DNA of 64,000 bases from Flectobacillus longus. Its GTDB lineage: Bacteria; Bacteroidota; Bacteroidia; Cytophagales; Spirosomataceae. A program made the position numbers and the translations under genes. Below, in pieces: positions 36,383 through 46,560 of the stretch; position 1 is the stretch's first letter; every line of letters starts with the position of its first letter. The notes beneath the pieces are model-generated. The model saw nothing but the letters and a program-made list of their open reading frames with translations, was not told the DNA's origin and did no database searches. The stretch spans positions 94,382 to 158,381 of the forward strand of contig NZ_JASHIC010000021.1 in the NCBI RefSeq assembly GCF_030056705.1. The letters are read 5' to 3'.

Positions 36383-39300
36383 CTATGATTTAGCAAAATA
36401 CACAATAAAAGTAGTGCCTTTGTCAACTTCACTTTGTACATCGATTTTTCCACCAAGTGCTCTAATTTGAGAACTTACTATATAAAGTCCTAATCCTTTG
36501 CTTTCTGGGTAATCATGAAAACGCTGATAAAGTCCAAAAATTTTACTTCGATGGCGCTTCAAGTCAATACCAATGCCATTATCGGCAAAATGTAGCTCTA
36601 CGTAATTCGGTGTGTCTTTGGTAAACACCTGTATTTCAAGTGGTCGCTTCAATGAACGATATTTTAGGGCATTAGTTAATAAATTTAACAAAATACTCTC
36701 AAGATAAGAGGAATCGAAGCTGACTTTGCTCATGGCACTAAAATCTGTTTGCAATAAGGCATTTGCTTCCCTAATTTGATACCCGACTGAGGATTTAACC
36801 TTGTCGAATTCTGTATTCAAACACAAAGGTTTTTTCTCTAAATTCACCTGATTCTTAATTACCAAAACATTCAACAAATCATTGATAGTTTGATTGAGTA
36901 AGTGAGTAGACTCTTTAAATTTATCGAGTAATTCTAACGTCATTTCATCTCGAATTGAATCTGGCTCTACCAGCTCCAAAATACCCATTAGATTAGATAA
37001 TGGTGCGCGCAAGTTATGTGAGGTAATAAAGGTAAATTGCTTTAAATCAGTATTACTATCTGTTAATTCTTTGATTAAAACTTCTCGCTCGGCTTCGGCT
37101 TTTTTACGTGCCGAAATATCTCTAAAAACCGATATTGCATGAGTGAAATCACCCTTGGCGTCGGGTACAGGCACCACTTCCAAACTTGCCCAAAATTCCT
37201 CTCCACTTTTACGATAAACAATAATTTCTACCTCTTCATGCATCCAGTTTTTGATGGCATCTTCAATTTTTGTAAGTGCCTCCAAATCTGTTTTTTCGCC
37301 AACAAGCATCAAGGTTGGATTCGCTTTGATTTCACTTGGGTCAAATCCAGAAAGTCTTAAAAAAGCAGCATTATAGTAAACCGCACGATGACATGCGTTT
37401 TCGACATTGGGCTCAGTAATTACAATGGCATCGTTACTATTGGTAATCACTGATTCACGCAAACGTAACTGTAATTCCTCTTCTTTTTGTTGAGTTACAT
37501 CTCGTCCCGAAGCAAATATGAGTTTTTCGTCGGGCAAATAAGTAACCGACCAAGAAATCCAACGAACGCTTTGGTCTTTGGCAATAAAACGATTTTCCAT
37601 TACCGAAACAGAAGCCTTTTCCTGAATACCACCAAGTACCTCAAGCGTTTTCTGTTTGTCATCTGTATGTACAAAATCCAATACATCATGCCCATTGATT
37701 TCATGGGTTTCATAGCCCAAAACACGTAAAAAAGCATTGTTGATTCTAACAAAAAAACCATCAAGCGTAGCAATACCCAGTAAATCATTGCTTAACAAGA
37801 AGAAGTGATTAAGCATTTCATCGGCATTTCGTTTTTCTATTTCAGCACCTAGTTGCTTACAAACTTCTCCCAGAAAAGTCAAGATACTGTCATCTACTTG
37901 ATGATTGGCTTTACTAAAAAACACCATCCAACCAATATGCTTTTCGTCATAAATAATAGGGATAGAGATAGCCGAATGGACACCTATTTTGTCTGAAACA
38001 TTGGTTCGTTGAAAATCTTTCATATCATGAAGATTATTCAACCAGATAGGGTTCAAACGATTATGTTTATCCTTATATACTGTTTGACTCAGATTTACTT
38101 CTTTGTGTAAAAAAGGCTCGACCATTTCTTGAAAATGCACAAATTCAGTAGTGTAACTATAGGTTTGTAGTCGGATATATTCCTTTTGATAGTCAGTCAT
38201 CCAGATTTCTGCGTGCTCCCAGCCCAAGTAGTTTCGAATGGTTTCAAGACAAGCATTTAGCCCTTTGGTCAGAGACGAAGCATTACGAAATAACTCTAAG
38301 CCATGTACTAAAATACGTTTTTCCTCTTCGGCTCTTACTTTCTCAGTAACATCACGAATTAGCATTTGCATAGCCTTACGGCCTGCAAAATCGATAGGAT
38401 AGGCCGTAACTTCAACAATGATTTTTTCGTAACCTGCTTTTAAATGTACCTGTAAAATACTATTTTTTAGTGTTAAAGACTCCCTCTGCATGGCTTTAGG
38501 ACAGATATCTTCCATACACATTTCTAAAAACTCCTCTCGGTCATAACCATAATGCTGAATAGCGGCTGGGTTTACTTCCAAAAACTCCATAGTAGAACTA
38601 TCATAAATCCACATCGGATTAGGATTATTATCAAAAATTTGACGATAGTTATATTCAGATATACGCAGTTTTTCTTGCGAAACTTTTCGCTCAGTTATAT
38701 CCATCATAGTACCTAACATCCTTACAGGGGTACCATTGTCATCATAAATTACAGAACCTCGGTCATGTACATAAAAATACTCCCCCAAACCATTTTGAAA
38801 ACGATATTCATACTCCCAAAATTTGTTACTTTGAGAAAGTAAATGGTTTTTGATAACAGTTTCTACCGCAATTATATCATCTGGATGGACTCTTTCACCC
38901 CAAAAACCAAAATCAGAAGTAAAAGATTTTTCCTCGTAGCCATGGGTATGTAAAAATGTATCTCCCGAACGAACGACTTCGTTATTAGCTAAATTGACAT
39001 CCCAAACAACACCAATTGTGGCATTAGATACCATGGTATAGCGCTCATTACTTTGTTTTATTCTTTCAAGGTTACGCTTGCGCTCAATACTATAACGAAT
39101 CGTTTTTGAGAGTAATTTGGACTCTAATTCACCTTTTATCAGATAATCTTGTGCTCCATTAATGATTGCTTCGGTGGTAGTTTGTGTATCTTCCATACCC
39201 GAAAGTACCACAATTGGAATATGAGCGGCCATTTTATTCAAATCTATAATTGACTGAATACCAATGCTATCAGGCAAAGACAAATCCAAGAATACTAAAT

Positions 39301-39469
39301 CATAATCGTTATTAGCCAATGCTTGTTTAGCCTCGGCTACCGATATGACATTCCGAACCTCCTTTACGTCTAGCCCCGTATCGTGTAAATACTCCTCAAA
39401 AAGTATGTAATCTCCGAGGTTGTCTTCTACAACGAGTATCCTCAATTGTTGTGGTCTTATAGTAATCAT
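36383..39469 (-). CDS. Hybrid-type sensor kinase: N-terminal receiver, multiple PAS, GAF, histidine kinase
   Basis: 1028 residues. An N-terminal receiver (about 8-130) has its Asp in YDLVFLDLSLPDS and Lys in YLIKGEL. PAS domains follow near 140-260 and 270-390, a GAF domain near 395-545, and PAS near 555-665 and 675-795. The HisKA-like helix has the phospho-acceptor His in FITSHNLRAPLSNLMG. The HATPase has LLNLLTNALKYR, FADNGIGIDLKRH and SKGLGLYIVSSQ. No membrane segment is seen. An N-terminal receiver lets another kinase gate this one. The catalytic end is closely similar to the kinase at 54228, so the two are paralogues. Confidence 0.92.
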   Translation of the reverse strand: MITIRPQQLRILVVEDNLGDYILFEEYLHDTGLDVKEVRNVISVAEAKQALANNDYDLVFLDLSLPDSIGIQSIIDLNKMAAHIPIVVLSGMEDTQTTTEAIINGAQDYLIKGELESKLLSKTIRYSIERKRNLERIKQSNERYTMVSNATIGVVWDVNLANNEVVRSGDTFLHTHGYEEKSFTSDFGFWGERVHPDDIIAVETVIKNHLLSQSNKFWEYEYRFQNGLGEYFYVHDRGSVIYDDNGTPVRMLGTMMDITERKVSQEKLRISEYNYRQIFDNNPNPMWIYDSSTMEFLEVNPAAIQHYGYDREEFLEMCMEDICPKAMQRESLTLKNSILQVHLKAGYEKIIVEVTAYPIDFAGRKAMQMLIRDVTEKVRAEEEKRILVHGLELFRNASSLTKGLNACLETIRNYLGWEHAEIWMTDYQKEYIRLQTYSYTTEFVHFQEMVEPFLHKEVNLSQTVYKDKHNRLNPIWLNNLHDMKDFQRTNVSDKIGVHSAISIPIIYDEKHIGWMVFFSKANHQVDDSILTFLGEVCKQLGAEIEKRNADEMLNHFFLLSNDLLGIATLDGFFVRINNAFLRVLGYETHEINGHDVLDFVHTDDKQKTLEVLGGIQEKASVSVMENRFIAKDQSVRWISWSVTYLPDEKLIFASGRDVTQQKEEELQLRLRESVITNSNDAIVITEPNVENACHRAVYYNAAFLRLSGFDPSEIKANPTLMLVGEKTDLEALTKIEDAIKNWMHEEVEIIVYRKSGEEFWASLEVVPVPDAKGDFTHAISVFRDISARKKAEAEREVLIKELTDSNTDLKQFTFITSHNLRAPLSNLMGILELVEPDSIRDEMTLELLDKFKESTHLLNQTINDLLNVLVIKNQVNLEKKPLCLNTEFDKVKSSVGYQIREANALLQTDFSAMSKVSFDSSYLESILLNLLTNALKYRSLKRPLEIQVFTKDTPNYVELHFADNGIGIDLKRHRSKIFGLYQRFHDYPESKGLGLYIVSSQIRALGGKIDVQSEVDKGTTFIVYFAKS

Positions 39470-39555
39470 GGTGGTGATATAGTTAATACAAAAGAATGAA
39501 GTAAGTACAAAGCCAAATTACCTGTACTAAACTAATTGCTTGACATTCTCTCATT

Positions 39556-42500
39556 TTACAAGTTTATCTCTAGAAACTTGGGCTTATTTTTGGGTAAGGT
39601 AAATCTAAAAGTACTGCCTTCGCCGACAATACTTTCAACCCACATCCTACCCCTATGGCGTTCAACAATTTTTTTACAAATAGCCAGACCAATACCCGTT
39701 CCAGAATATTCTGTTTTACTGTGTAGTCTTTGGAAAATGATAAAAATCTTTTTGAAATATGCAGAATCTATACCAATTCCGTTGTCACTGAAAGAAAATA
39801 TCCAATCATTTTCTGTTTCTTCTAATTCAATCTTTATAATAGGGTCTTTTTCTCTTCGATATTTAAGTGCATTTCCAATCAAATTTTGCACCAATTGAAG
39901 TAGTTGTACTCTATTTCCATCCACGATAGGTAATTTACCGACCAATACTGTTGCTTGTTCATTTTTGATTTTTTCATCATAAATCTGCATAACTTCTGTC
40001 ACAACTTCATTCAAATCTACCAGAATAAATGCTTCACGATTGGTTCCGACCCTCGAATATTCTAATAAGTCCAGAATCAGTTGCTTCATGCGTTCAGACC
40101 CATTTACTGCAAAATAAATGTATTTTTTTGCTTGATCGTCGAGTTGGGTATCATACTTTTTCTGTAAAAGCTGTAAGAAACTACTGACCATACGCAAAGG
40201 CTCTTGAAGGTCGTGCGAGGCAACATAAGCAAATCGTTCAAGTTCCTCATTTGATGCAACTAACTCACTAGCTCTTTTTTCGAGCTCTATATTCAACTCA
40301 TTTAGTTTTAACTCCGTTTTTTTTAATGGCGAAACATCTTGAATCGCCCCAATCATTCGCACTGGATTATTGTTTTCATCATAAAGGGTGAAACCTCGAT
40401 CATAAACAAATTTATAAGAATAGTCGGCACATAGAATACGATATTCGTCTTCCCAGTGGAGCTTTTTATCTACCAAATGTTTTCGTAAACCATGGTTCAC
40501 TCTTTCGGCATCATCGGGATGTACCTTCGACAGCCACCAATAATAATCCCCTGTAATTTCTTGTAGCGAATAGCCCAATATTTGGCTTATACTATCACTC
40601 CACAAAATCTCGTTGGTTTCTATATCCAAGTCCCAAATCAAATCGTTGGTTGCTTTGGCTACCAAATTGTAGCGTTCGTTACTCTCTCGTAGGGCTAATT
40701 CGGCAAGTTTACTTTCCATAATAAGCGTTACTACTCGCTTCACATTTTCGAGCGCCACCTCTTCTTCTCGTGACGGAACTCTTTCATCATTGAAGAAATA
40801 AGCTAATATTCCAATAATCTTATTAGCCGCCCCAACGATTGGCATCGACCAGCACGCTTTGATTCGTTGTGCACGAAGCATTCCTACCAAAGGTTGCCAT
40901 TGAGGCATTAAAGCAAGGTTTTTTACGAATTGTTTATGTGGGAAAAATAAACTAGTGTATTCTCCATCTTCATTTGGATTGGTACTAAAACCAAAAGTTT
41001 CGATAGAGGTAACCAAGTTTTCATCCAAGTTCGAATCTACCAACATTTTCAACTCTTTACCCTCTACTTGCCATGTTGTAATAAAAGTCCGTCCTTGCAA
41101 TTCTTGTACTTCGTTGATGTAATATTCCAGTACTTGTGCCAAAGTAGTGTCTTGAAGTGTGTTGTATTCTAAGGCCGCTTTTTCGATTCGGTCTAATTGT
41201 TCTTTTAATTTTTGCTCAGTTACATCTCTAAAAAAAATAGAAAGACCGTTTTCGGATGGATAGGCGTTGATATGAAACCATCTTCTGCCTGGCGCATAAT
41301 AATCATCGAATGATACCGAAACATTTTCTTCGATGGCACGAGTATATTCGGAATAATAACTCAAAGGAGCTCCATGACCAAAGGTATCCCAGAGGTTTTC
41401 GTTGATGAGGAAATTACGACTCATTCCCAAAAGCCTTTCGGCTTCTGCATTCATATAAGTGACTGTATATTGGTGATTTACAGCAAAAAATCCATCTGTA
41501 ATACTTTCAAGAATATTAGTTATTTGAACGTTGTATTGTTCCAAATCACGCTCATGTTTCTTGCGCTCAGAAATATCAGTAAAGATGGTAAACAACGAAA
41601 CAATTTGATTATTTTCATCCGCAATCGGTCCAGCACTCACATAATAATCTATCCAATCTTCTTCTTTATCATAAATCACAACATCTTGACTCACATGCTT
41701 ACCATTTAGTACAGCATCAAAAATATTCTGAGCAAGAGGCTCTTCTAAAAGTGGGATTTTTTTATCGACAATGTCTGTAAAATCACCTGCAAACTCATAA
41801 AAAGATTTATTGACGTAGATAGGTTTTCCTTCGGGGCTCCACAAACACACCAAATCGTTCATATTGTCAAGCAAGTGCTTGTACAGACTCAAATGTTGGT
41901 CACTATGTTTTTTCTCTGTAATATCCTTGGCTGCTGCAATTACCCTATCTTGTTCTTTAATGGAGGCAACCGTCCAAGCCAACCAACGAACCTCTCCATC
42001 GTCTTTAAGGATTCTATTCTCAAAATAGCCTACCTGACGTGTTTGAGCCAATAAAGAAATCTGTTGTTGCGTTTTTTCTTTATCCGACTCATAGACGTAA
42101 TCAAAAACAGACTTACCCATAAGCGACTGTTCGGTACCATAAAGCCATTCGGTAGCGACTTTGTTGAGTTTGGTAAAACAAAAGTCTGCGTCAAGCATAC
42201 ATAAAAAATCTGGAGAGGAATTAAAGAAAATATTAAGTTCGTCTTCAGCTTTTCGTCTCGATAAATCTACTCCAATTTGTCGTGAAACATTATCAAAAAA
42301 ATCAGTGGCATTCGAGATGTGTTCTTCGGTAGAATAAAAGCAAAAAACAGCTATGACTTGTCCACGAAACATAATGGGTAACGCCACACCCGAACGACAG
42401 TCTAGTTTTTCGATAATACGCTTTTCGGTCGAAGGAATAAAGCCATGAGATAGATCCCATTCCTGAATACGTTGGGTAGCCCATGCCATACCTGGCAAAA

Positions 42501-45500
42501 ACTCTCCTCGTTTGAGGTCTTCAAAAGCCAAACCTGTAAAATCTAAAGCAACAGATTCATCAGCAAACCAATTGGTGTGAAGGTTGAGTTTGGAATGATT
42601 GAGATTAAGCATCCAAGCTTCGGCATAAACACAGTCCAAATAGTACGCCAAAATTCTCAGTGATTCATAGATAGCCACTTGAAGGTTCTCGATTTCATTG
42701 AGTTTTCTTGATATAGTCCAGAGGTGTTCCTGCTCTAATTCTTTTTTGACTGAATCAGTTATATCACGGCTCACTCCAACCACGCCAATTACCTCTCCAC
42801 TTGTATCATGAAGGGGAACTTTGTTAGACAATAACCATTTTATTTGCCCTGATTTTGTTAGAAAATATTCTTTAATATTAGATACAGCATTGCCCGAAGA
42901 CATTACATATTCTTCTTGTTCTCTCAACAAATTGGCGCTGCTTTCTTCCAACAAATTTAACCCTGATTGATGAAGCAAACTTTCTTCTTTAGAAACCCCA
43001 AATAGGTCTAAGCCACTTTTATTGACTAACAAATGTCGGTGTTCAGTATCTTTGTAATAGATATACGCTGGAATGTTGTCAATTACAATCTTCAAAAAAT
43101 TACGTTCTTGTAACAAGCTCAGCTCTATCTGTTTTCGTTCGGTAATATCTTGTGAAGTGCCTTTTATAGCTTTACTTTGTCCAGATTCATTAGTGATTAA
43201 CTCGCCTCGTTCGTGTATATACCGTATCTCGCCTGTAGGTAGTACAATACGATGCTCGATATTCAACCGCTCTTTTCCTATAAAAACCTGATGATAAGCC
43301 TCAAGAAAGGTATCTTTATCATCAGGATGAATATATTGAAGGAAAGTCTCAAAAGTGGCATTGGAAGTTTTTTTATCTAAACCAAACAGAGAAAATATTT
43401 CATCAGACCAATCCAAACTATTCTTCTGGAGGTCTAATTCCCAACTCCCTATACGAGCTATTTTTTGGGCATCAGTAAGATTTTTTTCACTTTTCAGAAG
43501 TTGCTCTTCTACTTCTTTGAGCTGAGAAATATCCGATAATGTTCCAACTACCCTGATAGGTTCTTTTTGAGTGTTTCGCTCCATCACAACGCCTCTATCA
43601 AGTACCCATATATAATGATTTTTCTTATGTCTGAAACGATATATTTCTTCAAAATACTGGATTTCATCAACAATCAATTGTTGCACAGAAGTCAAAACTC
43701 TGTCAATATCTTCGGGATGTACCCGAGAAGACCATTCATCAAATGATTCACCGATTTCATTTTCTTCATAGCCAATAAGTTCTTTCCAAATTTTTGAATA
43801 ATGGACTTTTTGCTCACATACTCTCCAATCCCAAACACCTTGTAGACTACCCTCTAATGCACGTTTCCATTTTTGTTCGTTGGCTACAATAGCTTGTGAA
43901 GTTTCAAAACTACTGGTAATATCTTTCACAATGCCATATACGCCCTGCAATTGTCCATTGAGTACAATAGGCATTGATGTAAGATGTACCCTTTTGGGGA
44001 TTCCTGTACCTGTATAAATACCAATTTCTATACTTTGAGAAGTACCCTCTAAAGTCTTTTGTAGAATTTCTTGAAGGTTTTCTGAAAATGCCAATTCCGA
44101 AAAGCTACTTACTTGACATTTTAGCAGTGCCTCTATTGGGTATTCCAAAATATCGGCCAAAGCCACGTTGGCAGAAGTGAATTTTCCCTCAAAATCTAAA
44201 GAAAACACTCCGTCGGGGTTTTGGTCAAAAAGAGATTGATATCTTTGTTGATTTTCAAGAAGTATCTGTTCTGTTTGCTTTCTGGAGGTAATGTTATTCA
44301 TTAGAACAGTTATACCAACAACATCATGATGAGCATTATAGGAAGGATTAATACTAATTTCAAATATTTGCTCAGAGTTTGATATCTCTATTTTTCGCTC
44401 AATTGTTGTGCTTTTTCCTCGAATCGCATCTTGAAAGAATATATCACAATCAACCAGATTGGCGACACTACATATTTCATAAGGTAGTGGTATGCCGACT
44501 TGCGGTTCAGCGCCAGATTTCTGTAGCCAAAAATTCCTGAAAGCTCCATTATATTTTAGTAAACGAAAGGATAAATCCAACGAAAAGACGCCATAAGGGA
44601 TATTTTCCACTAATGATTCTAACTCTGCCTCGCTTTTTATAAGAGATTGTTCAAGGCGTTTTTCATAGGTAATATTAGTTGAAAAAATAGCAATACCGTT
44701 TGACGCAGGGAAAACTCTATTCTGAAACCAGGTATTCCAAGGTGTAAAATAGTTAACCATTACCTTCATCTGGCGGTTAGTCATTACATCCTGACAAGTG
44801 GCTTGAAATGGTCCACTTGAAAATTCGGGAAATGTTTGCCAGACATTTTTACCAATCAATTGTCCTACGGTTGTTTGAATCGAGCTAGCCAATTGTTCAT
44901 TGGCGTAGGTAATAACCCAGTCTTGATTAATAACGACAAAACCATCGGAAATTCCTGCCAAAAGATCATAGGCAAAATTTGCAGACTCCTCGGTATTAAT
45001 GATTTGCAAATCTTGAGTGCCAATTTTCATTGCACGGATAATTCCCATCAGCACTTCTTCTTTGGCATTTGCTTGATTTGAATTTGCAAGATTCCAATGG
45101 GCTGAAACTTCTAACCAGAGGTTTTCTCCACGCTCATTGGCTTGTAGTACTACTTCAAATCCTTTTTTGGTACTAATTGCTTTGGAGAGGTATCTTTTTA
45201 AAACTTCTTTTCCAGAATCTAGGAAAATATCTTCTAGCCTATTGCCCAGCTGATAATCAGGCCAGTAGTTGATAATATTATCAGAGAAAACAAATTGTTG
45301 AGTACTTGGGAAATATTCCCAAATACATAACTCTGAAAGCGAATCAATAAAGAAGTCATGTGAGTCTGACAGCTCCTCATCATGTATGAGTGTAGGACAT
45401 TGATGTCCTTTTGCTTTTAGGACTTTCAGTATTTCATGAAATTGCTCAGTGAAATAAGGAAGCTGTTCGATAGAAGCATTGGGCAATTGTTCAACCAGAA

Positions 45501-45528
45501 ATTCAAGTTGAGAGAGCGTTTTTATCAT
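39556..45528 (-). CDS. Giant multi-PAS/GAF sensor histidine kinase (1990 residues)
   Basis: By eye there are about 11 PAS domains and 2 GAF domains in the order PAS1-7, GAF, PAS8-10, GAF, PAS11. PAS/PAC joints are seen as repeated GIVKDITS, GTLSDISQ, GTSQDITERK, GVSRDITDS, AAAKDITEKK, TIFTDISERK, IFFRDVTEQK and GAIQDVSP. The kinase core ends the protein: His1772 in FAYVASHDLQEPLRM (the phytochrome-like HisKA form), then LVQNLIGNALKYR, FSDNGIGIDSA and SGTGIGLAICKK. It is soluble, with no transmembrane region. Most PAS-kinases carry one to five sensor domains, so this one is exceptionally long. It begins about 600 bp from its nearest upstream neighbour. Confidence 0.93.
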   Translation of the reverse strand: MIKTLSQLEFLVEQLPNASIEQLPYFTEQFHEILKVLKAKGHQCPTLIHDEELSDSHDFFIDSLSELCIWEYFPSTQQFVFSDNIINYWPDYQLGNRLEDIFLDSGKEVLKRYLSKAISTKKGFEVVLQANERGENLWLEVSAHWNLANSNQANAKEEVLMGIIRAMKIGTQDLQIINTEESANFAYDLLAGISDGFVVINQDWVITYANEQLASSIQTTVGQLIGKNVWQTFPEFSSGPFQATCQDVMTNRQMKVMVNYFTPWNTWFQNRVFPASNGIAIFSTNITYEKRLEQSLIKSEAELESLVENIPYGVFSLDLSFRLLKYNGAFRNFWLQKSGAEPQVGIPLPYEICSVANLVDCDIFFQDAIRGKSTTIERKIEISNSEQIFEISINPSYNAHHDVVGITVLMNNITSRKQTEQILLENQQRYQSLFDQNPDGVFSLDFEGKFTSANVALADILEYPIEALLKCQVSSFSELAFSENLQEILQKTLEGTSQSIEIGIYTGTGIPKRVHLTSMPIVLNGQLQGVYGIVKDITSSFETSQAIVANEQKWKRALEGSLQGVWDWRVCEQKVHYSKIWKELIGYEENEIGESFDEWSSRVHPEDIDRVLTSVQQLIVDEIQYFEEIYRFRHKKNHYIWVLDRGVVMERNTQKEPIRVVGTLSDISQLKEVEEQLLKSEKNLTDAQKIARIGSWELDLQKNSLDWSDEIFSLFGLDKKTSNATFETFLQYIHPDDKDTFLEAYHQVFIGKERLNIEHRIVLPTGEIRYIHERGELITNESGQSKAIKGTSQDITERKQIELSLLQERNFLKIVIDNIPAYIYYKDTEHRHLLVNKSGLDLFGVSKEESLLHQSGLNLLEESSANLLREQEEYVMSSGNAVSNIKEYFLTKSGQIKWLLSNKVPLHDTSGEVIGVVGVSRDITDSVKKELEQEHLWTISRKLNEIENLQVAIYESLRILAYYLDCVYAEAWMLNLNHSKLNLHTNWFADESVALDFTGLAFEDLKRGEFLPGMAWATQRIQEWDLSHGFIPSTEKRIIEKLDCRSGVALPIMFRGQVIAVFCFYSTEEHISNATDFFDNVSRQIGVDLSRRKAEDELNIFFNSSPDFLCMLDADFCFTKLNKVATEWLYGTEQSLMGKSVFDYVYESDKEKTQQQISLLAQTRQVGYFENRILKDDGEVRWLAWTVASIKEQDRVIAAAKDITEKKHSDQHLSLYKHLLDNMNDLVCLWSPEGKPIYVNKSFYEFAGDFTDIVDKKIPLLEEPLAQNIFDAVLNGKHVSQDVVIYDKEEDWIDYYVSAGPIADENNQIVSLFTIFTDISERKKHERDLEQYNVQITNILESITDGFFAVNHQYTVTYMNAEAERLLGMSRNFLINENLWDTFGHGAPLSYYSEYTRAIEENVSVSFDDYYAPGRRWFHINAYPSENGLSIFFRDVTEQKLKEQLDRIEKAALEYNTLQDTTLAQVLEYYINEVQELQGRTFITTWQVEGKELKMLVDSNLDENLVTSIETFGFSTNPNEDGEYTSLFFPHKQFVKNLALMPQWQPLVGMLRAQRIKACWSMPIVGAANKIIGILAYFFNDERVPSREEEVALENVKRVVTLIMESKLAELALRESNERYNLVAKATNDLIWDLDIETNEILWSDSISQILGYSLQEITGDYYWWLSKVHPDDAERVNHGLRKHLVDKKLHWEDEYRILCADYSYKFVYDRGFTLYDENNNPVRMIGAIQDVSPLKKTELKLNELNIELEKRASELVASNEELERFAYVASHDLQEPLRMVSSFLQLLQKKYDTQLDDQAKKYIYFAVNGSERMKQLILDLLEYSRVGTNREAFILVDLNEVVTEVMQIYDEKIKNEQATVLVGKLPIVDGNRVQLLQLVQNLIGNALKYRREKDPIIKIELEETENDWIFSFSDNGIGIDSAYFKKIFIIFQRLHSKTEYSGTGIGLAICKKIVERHRGRMWVESIVGEGSTFRFTLPKNKPKFLEINL

Positions 45529-45888
45529 CCGAATTGGGCAGCTATAAAATTCAAGAGTAAGTAATTAAGTCATCTTATTTTTCACAAAATATGGATGTAA
45601 CTTCACAGTAATTGCCATAGATGATGAACACTGTGATGCCATTCTGACAAACACTTTTACCAGAATAGCTCGAAAGACTTAGGTAGAGGTACGTATCTAC
45701 GATATCCTAAAATTAGTGTTTAAATAGCTTTTAAATTTACTCAATAAAATTTAAGCTACGCAGTAATTTAAAGATAAATAAACGAAAGCTTCATTTAGGC
45801 GCTGAATTGAGCATAGATATTTGGAGTACAAAGCAAATGCTCATTCATGAAGGAGGATTTTATTCTAAGAGTATGTATCTTATAAATT

Positions 45889-45954
45889 GAGTGTTGGGCG
45901 GACACTCTTACACGATACTGTTGAGGCCAACAGGTGGCTCATTCTTTAGAATGA
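45889..45954. other. Three small hairpins in a row
   Basis: GAGTGT/ACACTC (45889-45907), CTGTTG-AGGC-CAACAG (45918-45933) and TCATTC-TTTA-GAATGA (45939-45954) are each perfect 6-bp stems. The last straddles the stop codon of the 62-codon open frame on the minus strand. The cluster may be a terminator without a T tail or a small structured RNA. The rest of 45529-45888 shows no gene. Confidence 0.35.
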
Positions 45955-46134
45955 TTCCTCATTGTTATTGAATTCTACAGACATAAGCTCATTTTCTAAA
46001 CTTTCCTTTTCAAGAAATATTTCATCAGATGGACTACTTGAAATCTGAGGCTCTTCGCCATCCATTAGACTATTTAGGTTTGAAATAATATGAGACTTAA
46101 ACTGCCTTAATTCTAACTGACTTAGAATTTTCAT
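45946..46134 (-). CDS. Possible small acidic protein, 62 residues
   Basis: An ATG-started frame, MKILSQLELRQFKSHIISNL, followed by an acidic, Ser-rich tail (DGEEPQISSSPSDEIF). No family is recognised. It is isolated in a 1-kb region otherwise lacking genes, and three hairpins follow it. Short length makes a chance frame possible. Confidence 0.35.
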   Translation of the reverse strand: MKILSQLELRQFKSHIISNLNSLMDGEEPQISSSPSDEIFLEKESLENELMSVEFNNNEESF

Positions 46135-46560
46135 AAGGATTTGGGGAATTAAATTAGCGATAATTTGCAGTTTAAATATACCATGATTGGCTGACTCAGA
46201 GCCAAAAACTAATCATAGGTTTATCATGCAAAATATTGTTTGGGTTCATAAAGGCAATAATTTTGAGCAATAATACAAGGAAAGAATGTTATTTGCAAGC
46301 CCCCCCAATTTGTATAATCATTGGTTCTATGTCTTAAAAAGTTCAATCTTTTATTGCTACAACAAAATATTGAATTTCAGTAACTTACAGCAATTAAATT
46401 TGATTAAATTAGTATTATTTAGATAGGTGATTCTTATCATTGGTGCTAATCGTTTTAGAATAAAGCGCTTTGGCTACTAAGTTATCTTTCTAAACATTGT
46501 CTGAATGCGAGAATTTCAGAAGTTTTGCTTTGTGTTTTTTCCTAATCTTACTATTCACTC
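46135..46560. other. Gene-free stretch, 426 bp
   Basis: Upstream region of the plus-strand kinase at 46561. Apart from a run of seven C residues near 46301-46307 and general AT richness I see no recognisable element. Confidence 0.4.

Noticed and set aside
41374..41709. 111-codon frame opposite the giant kinase
   Set aside because: Antisense to confirmed PAS domains; the composition is that of a reverse-strand shadow.
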